This document shows, in pieces, positions 1 to 11,504 of a DNA stretch of 64,000 nucleotides (positions are counted from its first letter, which is position 1; each line of letters begins with the position of its first letter). The stretch covers positions 7,306,629 to 7,370,628 of the forward strand of contig KL647289.1 of NCBI GenBank assembly GCA_000727475.1, given 5' to 3'. This DNA is from Sarcocystis neurona (Eukaryota > Apicomplexa > Conoidasida > Eucoccidiorida > Sarcocystidae). Both the position numbers and the translations under genes were made by a program. The notes below the pieces were generated by a model. That model had not been told where the DNA came from and made no database searches. It saw only the letters and a list, made by a program, of their open reading frames with translations.

Positions 1-2339
1 TGTCTCCTTTCCGTTTATTGTGGGTCCTCCGCTTTGACTTCCATGGGACACTCTTCCATACAGCTTCAAGCATCACGCACACTCTTTATTAAATTTCTTA
101 TGAGAAGATGCGTCTACATCTCTCTCTGCATACGTACTTGTACTTACAAAACAGTTCTCTACAGACATCCTATATATATACATATACACATGTGCATATA
201 GTACAGGACGTACACGTATGCATACGTATTTTATACAAACGCCCATATGCGAAGCGTTAACTAGTGCTGCAACCCTCCACCGTGTTACTAGAATTCCGCT
301 GTGTCATTCGTACTACTTTAAGCAAAGTCTATTCGTACCAGGGAACAAGTGGAGCTGCACCTGTGATGCACCATACATCTGAAGAAACGCGAGAAGACAA
401 CTGATGAAGTCTTGCGGAAAAGCACCTCGGCGATACGTTGTGGTAGGGCCAGTTACATGAAGTAAGAGAAGGAAGACGACAACAAAGAAGTCCTGCGGGA
501 GTGTCGAAAAATAGGAACAGCGTCGGAAAAGTCAAAGCACTACAGCAGCAGCATTCTTTCTCACTCAAAGAAGCGCGTGCGCCTCCAGAGGAAGCGAACG
601 CACACGCGACCATGCGTTCGGCGAGTGACCGACGTAGGGGTCAAAGCACAGCAGAAGCAGCACCTGCTTTTTCGCTCCCACTAGAGGAACACGCAGGCAG
701 AAAGCGCAACAGCGCAGCAGCAGCGGCCACAAGAGTGGTAAGCGCGACGTCTAGGGGGTGCTTGAGAGGTAAAGCTTGGGAGACAGCAGCGCGTGCGTCT
801 GTGCCACCCCCACGCCGAGTGACGGCTGTAATTACGAGCCTACTTCTCCAAAAGCGCGACTTCTCATACGCTACGTGGACACAGATACAAAGACCCGATA
901 AGTAACACGCTTACACACATACACGCAGGCACACTCACTACACATCCTTATATACGTGCGTGGCTACGGCCGCGGAGCGTGATGGCTTCCGCTGTGTGTC
1001 AGCAGTGTTTTCAAACAGAAAACGTGGTGCACAGCGTGCCTGGTAGAACAGAGCCGGACTCCTTCATCTCCCGTAATGAGAGAAGCACACGTCTCGACAC
1101 AGGCAATACTGCAGACGAGAGGACCACCCGAAAAACGTCGCGCGACCGTGCTGACTTTTTCGTTCCAGCCGCTTACACGAAGTCCCATGCAGAACAGCGC
1201 ACAGCCCTCATATACAAACGTGGCCACAGAAGCTTAAGGACGGAGCCTCTCTCTCTTTCTCTCTCTGTTTTTGTATGTACGTGTACACTCCGCGGAATGC
1301 GTGTGCTGCTCGCGGCGTGGCGTGTGTCGACACACGATGCAGACATGTCTGGTGATTCTAACTTTACTTTGGGGTCTAGGCAGGTGGGGCAGCTGTAAGT
1401 GTGGGCCGGGCCTCCTGTATCACCGCGGGTCCTGAACAAGCGAGATACGCTTCCTCTACTCTTGTCCCTTCCTCGCTCCGTGCGCGTGGACACCTCACTT
1501 CTCGTATGGAACTACGTCGCACAAGAGAGCACGCAAGCCTGCTTGTGGCCCGTCGGCGAGGACGCGGTCTCGCAGCAGCAATTCGCCCAAGTCAGGAAAA
1601 CAGGCGCGTGTCACACGCCACGGGGAGATGCTGTTCCTGTGAGGCGCGGGCCATGCGTATCTTTTTACTCTCTGTGCGTTTTCTGTCGTTGTGTCGTCCT
1701 TGGCCATTTCAAGTATGTTTTTGAAGGAATCAGACAGTCCGGTGTGTGAAGGATTAATGAGCGTGACGTGGATGGAAGACGGTACACAGCAGAAATGTGC
1801 TCCCTTTTCGCCACATGAACTATATCTACAAGTATACCTACACCCGTGGCACTCTTCAAGGTGCTACTGTAATTCCACATACACGTGTGTCACCCGACAC
1901 AGATACATATGTGTATGACCGGTGCCCCACTAGTATACGTGGTGAGCAGAGACTTTTTTGTCTGAAAAGCGTGTCTGCACAGACAGTGCAAATGTGTTGT
2001 GATGCGGAATAACCGCCCCAGCAGGCCCTTCCACAGGGGGTCCTGTTTCTCTCGAGTGTGTACCGGAAGCACGCAGTTCATCAACTGCCTTCAGCCAGAG
2101 TGCTTCTTCCTCGCATCACTGCGCCTCTCGCCGCTTCTATTTCCCCCGTGGTTTGTCTTGCGGAAAATACAACCAGAGACCCTGTCTCTCTTTCAACAAA
2201 CAAATACCACGTCTCGTCACACGAATGCGTCGCTACGAAAAGACAGCGCGGAAACTTGGTCGCACCGTGTAAACCAGACACAGACGCCGACACACGGGCG
2301 GGCGTAAACTACATATAAATCCACAAACGATGTATAGGA

Positions 2340-2370
<31 letters not shown>

Positions 2371-4342
2371 CGGACAGATATAGACACATACACATACACC
2401 TCTCGCTTGAAAGATATGGACGTATGTGGGCCCACACACGCATATGTAATATGGAAACATAAGTTGGGAAACAATCTTTCCACAATTGCGCCTTGCTACA
2501 AACGCCTCCGAGTTGTTCTTTCTGGGTCGCACGCTTATGCAACCAACGCTTAGAAGACGCGGCAAATACACTCTGTCTCAGTCCATCCATACGTACTCAC
2601 ACACGGCCGTATACATTCAAACGTATCACATAACTACGCTAGTACATCTATATACATATGTTTTGTGTGTGTATATATATGTATCTATAGGTATATGTAT
2701 GCATGCACATATATATATGTATATATATATATGTATACACGTACACAATTGCAGGCCCCCTGCAAACCCATCGCGTTCAGCAGCGTGTGGCGGCATGAAG
2801 AAGAGGCTACAGCATTGGCGTATATTATTGAGACGCACAGGAAAGCCAAAAAGGCAGCCATCCGCCGCCTCTTGTAGAAGTTAAAAAAAAACGAATCCCC
2901 GAGAAAGGTGGTCGAGTTGAGAGCAAGTGGGACACGGGGACGACAACAGCAAACGAACGACACGGAGGAGAACCCCTGAAAAAGCGCACGCCTGTTGCTT
3001 CTCAAAGAAGACGCGTGGACGCCTTTTGAAACTGAAAAAGGGACGGAAACTTCTCCCCGTTTCTGTTCAAAAGGGAAGGCTTTCACCAGCACACTGCAAG
3101 GACATCGCCAAGAGGCACCAACGAGCGCGAGAAACAACCGACGGGTGAAAAGAGCCTTCGGAAGCAGTTTGCACTCGCGCACGCTGACAACAGGGACAGA
3201 AAGGCTGTGCGTCATAGAAAACAACAAAGGGCATTAAGCAACAGAAAAAGATAAACAAGTGCACACAGTTTTCACTCATATATACATCTTGATCAATAGG
3301 CAGTGTCAGTCATATATATATATATATCGATCAATACGCAGTAGCACGGCATCGCTGTGCTGGACTGTAAATGCCATTAGATGTATACAAACACACGGGG
3401 ATTACACGTAGGGAATAACGCACAGAGCTACGACATACATATACATATATACATATATATGTACGTAGATGCAGATACACATTTATATATGTGTGTACAC
3501 ATATATTTGTGGTTTGACTGAAAGTAGAAGGAGATCCACCTCTATGTCCAAACACATATATACGTATGTGTGCATAAAGAGCTTTACTGATGGGCAGCAG
3601 GTAGATACACACATGGATAGATGCACACACCGACACACACACACACGGAGACACCTGCAGGGATGACTGCATCGGTGAACGACGCACCAGAAGAAGTCGT
3701 ATATACTACGTCGCAAAAGTGAGGGAAATCTCGTCAGTCTGCAAAAAGCTGCCGCATCAGGCGATCTACTATGGGACACGTTTCTCCAGGTCCAGCTCCG
3801 GCTGCTGCTGCCCCGGGCAACGCAGCAGTGTCCGGCTCCCAAGGCACGGCCGTCTGCAGCAACAGCGGCACAACGGGAACGGCAGCACCAGTAGCAATAG
3901 CGGCGGCAGACGAAGACGAAGAAGAAAAAGAAATTCTGCAGACGCATCACGCTTGCCCAACACCGCCGAACCCCCCGGAACTGCCAGGGCGCCACAGGAC
4001 GCGAGCAGCAATACCAGCGGGGGCAAGACGCCTTGCAACAGCACTCCTTGCAGCAGCAGTCCTTGCAGCAGCAGTCCTTGCAGCAGCAGCAGGATCCCTC
4101 GCAACGGCAGCCCTCGCAGCCGCAGCAGCAGTCCTCCCTGCTGCGCATCTACAGACCTCGACGCAGCAGCAGTCCAGGCAGTAGCAGCAACAATTCTCAC
4201 GGCAGCAGCAGCAGCAGTAACAGTCCTTGAAGCGGCAGCAGCAGTTCTCTCAGGAGCAGCAGCAGTTCTCGCAGGATCAGCAGCAGCTCTCGCAGGAGCA
4301 ACAGCAGAAGGAGCCGCGACACCCACCACACGAGCAGTGACA
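1..4342. other. Region downstream of AATF, no supported gene
   Basis: Mostly TA/TG microsatellite with scattered open frames. 501-905 (plus) is a 134-codon frame starting at GTG with short Ala runs; the minus strand at 613-329 has an ATG frame. Neither has a recognisable domain or convincing splice signals. 2900-3240 (plus) is purine-rich. It is probably 3' flank of AATF and intergenic DNA. Confidence 0.5.
3771..4300. repeat. CAG-rich block, coding strand undecided
   Basis: A CAG triplet tract with a 15-nt tandem unit (about 4044-4090, TTGCAGCAGCAGTCC-like, three copies). Plus frames read Ala-rich from an ATG at 3771 (MGHVSPGPAPAAAAPG) or Gln-rich (LQQQSLQQQ); minus frames read Leu/Cys/Ala. 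It lies just 3' of the proposed AATF stop and could be untranslated. No conserved content decides it. Confidence 0.6.
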
Positions 4343-4381
4343 CTACGCAAGCAGCTGCAGCGCAGCAGCACTTTTCTCGCA
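4343..4381 (-). CDS. AATF: Proposed AATF last exon (39 nt, ends TAG)
   Basis: A pyrimidine tract and acceptor (CTTTTTCTGTCGGAG) are followed in the required phase 0 by CEKSAAALQLLA and TAG. With it the six-exon frame closes exactly, and it gives a short C-terminal tail as AATF proteins have. Sequence similarity to known tails is weak, and other AG acceptors nearby would give Leu- or Ala-rich readings of the CTG tract. Confidence 0.45.
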   Translation of the reverse strand, partial: CEKSAAALQLLA

Positions 4382-7300
4382 CTCCGACAGAAAAAGCACG
4401 TCAAAAGGACATGGGTTGCTTGCGTATTCTCGGTGAGTTTGCCGGGAACTCCGCAACACACCCCCACACACGCAGGCAGACCTATATGACACACGACACG
4501 TATACGGAGAGACAGAAAGACGAAAAGGAAAACAAGAAGAAAGTGGAATAGTACCAAACGAGAAAGACGAGGAGACGAAGAAGAAGGCAGAAGCGAGTGC
4601 AAGACATACACGCGCGAGAAGCGGAGACGTCAAAAAGCGACACAGACCCAGACGTGTCTGTCAAAAAGGCAGGCGAAGACGAAGAGAGAGACGCGGAAGA
4701 AGAGAAGAAGCGGGACAAGACGGGGAAGATCGCAATACAAAGTGAAGGCGAAGACAGAAAAAAGGGGCTGAAGAATGCTTCCACTGCAACAGAAGTCCCC
4801 TACGAGAAAGTTTTGAAGCTTGGGTATGACTTGATATCGCAACTTCTTCCCCTTCGACGCCCTTCGGTCCACGTCCACGCGCCGCCCTGCCGCGCAAGGA
4901 AAGCAGAGAAACAACTCCGACCTTCTGCAGAATTCGGAGACCGTATAGAAGGCACCGGTACGATCAGCACGCAGTCCCCCAAGCAGCACGACTACATATA
5001 TATGTATACATGCGTGTATACAAATAAGTGACCCACGCTCAAAAAGGTTCGTTTGCACAAAGGTATCTCCTTGTCTCCATACATGCGTAAATTGACTCAG
5101 AAGGTCCACGCAGAGAATCCCTGAAATACACACGAATCCCAGACAGAAGCAAACCTGCGAAGATGTACAAGACAGCAGTAGCTCAGACACACTTGAAGTG
5201 AGACACACAAACGCATACATATACGTGTACGTACATATATATGACGCGCTTTGCGTATTATGCATGGGATTATATTCCTGTACAGACATAGAGGAAAAGA
5301 CGAAGAAGAAAGGTTGTGTCGTACAAGTGTGTATTCGTAGGTTTGCACGTAGACAGACAGCAGAAACTCAAAGAGAGCGAGAATTCTTGTAGAAAGGCCG
5401 AGAAGTCTCACCAGCGAAAGAGTCAACAGAGTTGAGAGACGAAGCCCCAACAAAAAGAAGGAAGACTTTATTCAAAAAAAGAAAGTTTTCAAGTTACGCT
5501 TCTCTCAAAAGAAGACCTTCCTCGGTGAGAGACGCTGGTTGACGGGTGACTCTCCTGCATGCTGCTGTGCATGGATCACGACGCAAAAGACGAGGAATTC
5601 ATAGAGGTAACTGCTTCCCGACAGAAACGTCGGAGAAAATGGACACTCTGGACTTCAGCTGATGCAGGCAGAAATGCAGTAACGCGCCAACAGAAGAAAA
5701 AGGGAAGGCTGCCGACCCTGGCAAACACACGACAACGTCCGTCGGCACATATACACACACACACACACACACTCGAACGATGTGTATACGTATATAAATG
5801 CAGAGACAGACGGGGCAGACAGAAAGGCACAGAGTACGGGAGCTACAGACTGACGGAGAAAAAGACATGCAGGCAAACTTTCAGACGGTCAGTTGAAACA
5901 TGCAAAAAGTTCTTCTCAGCGTCGAGCAAAATCCATTACTTGTCAGAGACGCGCACGTTATTTAGATTGACCTGCAGACAGACTATATATATATATACAT
6001 GTATGTGTATATATGTAGATGTGTGCGTACATAGGATATATACGTATATGCGTGTATTTATTTGTGTATGTGTTTGCCGCACGGTTCAACTTGTTTCGAA
6101 GTTTGAGCAAACTTTTGGCTCGGTCGAGTCCCTCGGGAGACGAAGAGTCCTCCTGCCTGCACCAGCACAGCAGCACATCAGCCAGCTCTCAGCAAAAGAA
6201 ATGCAACGCCGTAATATACCCTCATGTATGTATATATACATATATATATGAATTCATATATGAGCACCAGCTACATTGACTGGCACTGAAATATAATATC
6301 TATCTATGCACACACGAGCCACCTACACACACCTACATAAATATATATATAGTCACTAACACCGCAAGTGCACACAACTCGCAAGCAGGATATATATACG
6401 TAGGTACATACATACAAGCACCAGCTCCTTCGATAAAGTCTTGCACACAGATATACATATATATATGTGTACGTATTCATATCGGTCATCCACCCGCGCA
6501 AAGTAGACAATATACATATATATATGAGCTGCCCACGTATAATTTACGTAGCTCTCCACACACGTGTCTCTCTCCCGCTCTCTTTGCTTCTACTTGTTTC
6601 CTCGAGCAAGTACAGGATAATGTGCTGCGCTTTTCTCTCTCGACTCCATGTGGATTTGTATATATATATATGTATACAAGCATCACGTATAATTCAAGTG
6701 GCTCTACCTGTTTCTCTCTCTCTCTGCTTCTATTTGTACCTGAGGGCAAGCCCAGGGCTAATCCTGAGTCCTGCTGCATTCTGCTCTCCCCGTGCCGGGT
6801 CCGTTCGTATACACGTATAGATAGATATCTTCTTCTGCTTCTACGTGTGTCTGAAGTTGCTACGTGCCCGCGCGTGGACGTTCTGTGTAGTCGACTTGAC
6901 CGCCTGCGCGCGCCGGAGGCAGTGCCCAGGAAGACACGCAGCAGGGACGGGGCCGGGAGACGGTTGTCCTCTCCATTCAATCGCAGCCACAGGCACGTCC
7001 GCTAATGCGGTTCTATCCGTACACACATTTGTATGTTAATACGCGCATGTACATACGTGTACATACTTGTGGGGCGTATATATACATATATATATATGTG
7101 TACGTGTGTGTGCATGGGTTTGCGTGTGTACGTGCATACATATAGTGTGATTTCGCTGTCTCGCGCTCCCGCATTTCCCAGTGTGTGTGTCTGCAATTTT
7201 ACACCCCTCTCTCTCTTCCGGAAGGTGCGCGGCGCAGGGAGGAGGAAGGACGACAGACAAGAAAATCGACGCGAAAATCAATTCGAAGTCTCTGTGTGTA

Positions 7301-10300
7301 TGTGTATGTGTGTCAGCCCCTAGAGGCGTATCCAGCTGCTGCGTACAGGCGAACTCGCGTGAACAGCACAGTCCTCGCACACTTCCGGTCCCAACGCCGC
7401 CACGACGCGCCTTCTTCTTCGTCTCCACATCCACCACCTTCGCACACAGAGGGGCCCATATATGCCTCTTCTACGTCGATTTCTTTCTGTCAAATACTCC
7501 CCACGAACACACCCTTCTGTCTCTCCCTCTGTGTGTCCGTCTGTGTGTCTGTGCCTCTCCGTATATCTGCATGCATGAACGTCTGTTTGTATGCCTGCCT
7601 GTCTGGACGTATGTGTGTGTGTATATATGCCTCTCTGTATGTACACTTGTCTGTATGTGTCTGTCTCTGTCTGCATGTATGTCTGTGTGTCTGCCTGTGT
7701 CTACACGTATGTCTGTCTGTCTGTCTGTGTCTACACGTATGTCCGTGTGTCTGTCTGTGTCTACATATATGTCTGCATGTCTGTGTCTACATGTGTGTCT
7801 GTGTGTCTGTCTGTGTCTACATGTATGTCTGTGTGTCTCTCTGTCTGTGTATCTGTCTGTATATATGTATGTAGGTTGGTGTGTCTGTACGTCTGCCTGT
7901 AGGTGCGTATGTCTGTATGTATGTCAGAGCAACGTTTATCTCTCTGTCCGTGTACCTGTCCCTCTCTCTATGTAGGTCTGTACGCCTCTGTGTGTATGTA
8001 CGTATGTCCGTATGTTTGTCGGATGTATGTCTGTGTGTATGTCTGTGTATGTACGTATGTGCGCGTGTGTCTGTGTGTCTGCCTCTGTGTCTATCTATCT
8101 ATATGTATGTCTGTGTGCATGTCTGTATGGATGTCGTAGGTAGGTCTGTCCCTCTGTCTCTTTCTGAATGTGTTGTCCGTCTCTGGGTGTATGTGTGTGA
8201 GCGTTTGTGTGTATGTGTGCAGATTTTTTGAGTGTGCACGTTTTTGGTCTTGGAGGTGATCGCAACTCACGAAAAGACGTTCCTCTGTGAAGCGCGTGTA
8301 CCTGTGCACTGCGTGTTGTTCTTTACGGAGGAGGGATGATCTCTTCTTTTTCGAGTCTTTTCCGTCTCCTCTTCATGCTTCTTCTTTTGCGTCCTCTCTT
8401 CTCACTCTCTTTTTGTGTCTGTCTCTTCGTCTCTTGCTAAAAGACCGGGGGTTCACATGCGTCAAGACAAAAGAAAACGACTGCGGTGCTCTGCCCTGCT
8501 TCATACTTCTCTCTCTTTTTTGCTGTTCTCTCGCTGTTCCTTACAGCAGCTCTGCGCCGCTTCCCTGCTTAACGACCTCCTTCAGAAGCTCCACGTAAAA
8601 GTCCTGCAGTGTCAACGTGCAGCACACAACCACGCAAACACACATATATACCTACCTACTCACACAGACATACATACGTATATCTACGTCCTTGCATACA
8701 TCTATATATACAGACATATATGGTGGAACCATAGACAAGATTGCACGCTGCGGTTTATTTGGACGTTATATATGGGGCTCGGGGTGTACACGTGCCTCTC
8801 TATGTGCACCTCGCATACTAAGAAATGCATACATATATATGTATATATATGGAGACACCGGTACACATATGGATTTACGTGACTATTCGCAGATATACGC
8901 AGAGAGCCAATACGCATATACATATATATATATACCAGTGTAAACGTAGGTATGTATACCGGTGTTAGCGGTGCTCAAAGCTGCGTGAACGTTCTTCACC
9001 TCGAACAGGGTCTGTAGACGTCTCTCTCTGTGTATACATCGCACACTAAGGAATGCAGGCATAAATATATACACACATATTTATATACATAAATATGTGG
9101 AGATATATATGTTGAGAGGTGCACGGGTCTGTGTAGCCTTCAGCCGGTATACGGCCCGATATAATACATGTTGATATACAGATACACTCCCACATCTATA
9201 GAGACACAACACAAGTACACAAATATATACACACATATACATACGTGTAAGTAGATGCAGATATGCAGAGAGACGCGTAGATCTACGTAGCGTTCAGCCG
9301 GTGCATGCACCGATACAATTTATGTAGGTACAGACAGACTCATATATATGCAGGGAGACGGCACACCACGTGTGTGTGTGTATATGTATAGAGGGAGAGA
9401 ACTCTTCAACGCTCTAGGGAAGTCCTCCTTGAGCATTCAACAAATGGGTACCGGCCCGGCAGCAGAGCAACGCGCGAGACGGCACGGATTCGCAACAGCA
9501 GCAGCCGCAGCAGGTGTGAGTTTTGACGCCCTCGCACTCGGACGGAGACGCGTGCAGCGTTGACGACGCGTTTTCCTCTCTTAGCAGCAGCTCGAGTACC
9601 TTCCTCGGCCTTTCTCAGACACAAAATACCAAAGTGGGAACTCCCCCTACGCTGTCCACCGACACGCATACACAGAGAGACAGAGGGAGACAGATACGTA
9701 AGTTGTGTGCTGTCGTTTGTCTTGGTCTATATATACACACATATGTAGACACGAATATCCATATGTATATAGAGAGGAAGACAGAACACGTAGGTGGGAC
9801 GTGCTATCACATGTTTTCGTCCACGTCTGTATAGCGTCAACGCAGGACAAAGTCACACGGATGCGGGACGAAAGGACTTCGAAGAGGAGAGCATGTGTGT
9901 GGAATAGAAACTGGCGCTTCTGTGCGCAGATGTCCACTGCTGAACACAGATATTCCTCCATCTAGACGATACGAAGATACAGATTCACGTGGAGGAAGAA
10001 GTACTCCGCATAAATATACACATTTGTTAACATGTGCGTTTTGACGGACAGCGAGACAGACAAAGCTACAGTCGACAAAGCTGCACACAAAGGAGGCACT
10101 TACCAAGTCCTCGTACAGCTCGTGCTGCTGCATGTCGGCCGTCAGCGGGGCAGCTACAACACCACCTCCTCCCGACGAAGAAAGGCCTGCCGGCCTACGC
10201 TCCCCCTCCTCCTGCGTCTGCTGCTGCTGTGTCTGCTGTTCCTGCTGCATCTGCTGTTGCAGTCGGCAGCAAAGTCGCTGCAGCGTCTCGCAGGCGACCA

Positions 10301-11468
10301 CTTCGCAGCAGCCGCCGGTTGCCCCCGCCGCGCCGCCTGCTGCGGAGCCGGCAGGAGCAGCCGGAAGCAGGTGACTTGTCCGCACGGCGCGTCGCAGGAG
10401 CCGCTCGTACTGCGACGTCATCGCATGGGACAGCTGCACCGATAGCGGCTGCTTCAGAACTTTGAAAACTTGTGTCTGCGGCTGAAAAAAACGAGCCCCG
10501 CATACACACGAGGCAGCAGCGCAACGCGAAGACTGCTGAGGGTGACTGACTCTCGACGCGGCTATCGAATCAAAAGTCTACACAAGTGATTCTCACGCTC
10601 CAGCCATCCTATCAAAAGTACAGGAATTCACTTGTACGCTATTAGTATATGAAACTTCATCTACATTAAATTTCAAGCAACTTCGGTACTAAAACTTCAC
10701 TAGGGTTGAGTCTCAGGCTACTACAATATATCAACGCCATACAAAATGAAGTTCAAGCTCTTATAGAAATATCACCGCTATACACATATATATATATATA
10801 TATATATGTTCACGGTGACACTCTAAGAGATATCCATCCCGTTGTTATCTTCCTTTTCCTTCTCCTACTTCTCCTACAGAGAGACCCGCCTAAATACGGA
10901 TATTAAACACCGCCGCCGCTGCTGCCGGGGTGCCGTTGTGTCGAGTCACCGCGCCCGCTCATCGCGTCAAAAAACGTAACATGCACGGCTGAAAATTGAG
11001 AAAGGGACGCAGAGTGACACACCGCCAAAGAAAGTCCTGCTCAGCCACCAGAAGCGCGTGACCAAATGGTGTATGTACACTCCAACCGTCGTATCTATGT
11101 TCTGCCGCAATTCCATAAGCGCACAGATAAAACGCACGTTCCTATATATATATATATATATATATGTGAATGAACACGCATACGTATATCCAGATACATA
11201 TAGACACATATATGTGTGACAATGTGGTGTACGTACACTCCAGCCGTCACACATAATACGTATGTTTTACCGCTCCCGCACACGCACACAGATAAAACGC
11301 ACAACTCTATACATATATATATATATATATATGAATAAATACATACGTATATCTATCTATATGAATAAATATATAGACGTATATCTCCACATACATGTAT
11401 ATATACACATATATATACACATGTATATACGTATATATATAATTATACATATATACGTATCCGTGTAC

Positions 11469-11504
<36 letters not shown>

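Noticed and set aside
7181..8231. Long plus-strand Cys/Val/Leu-rich frames (up to 264 codons)
   Set aside because: Produced by the TGTCTG/TGTATG tandem tract; all three frames are open with the same composition and there is no domain or splice context.
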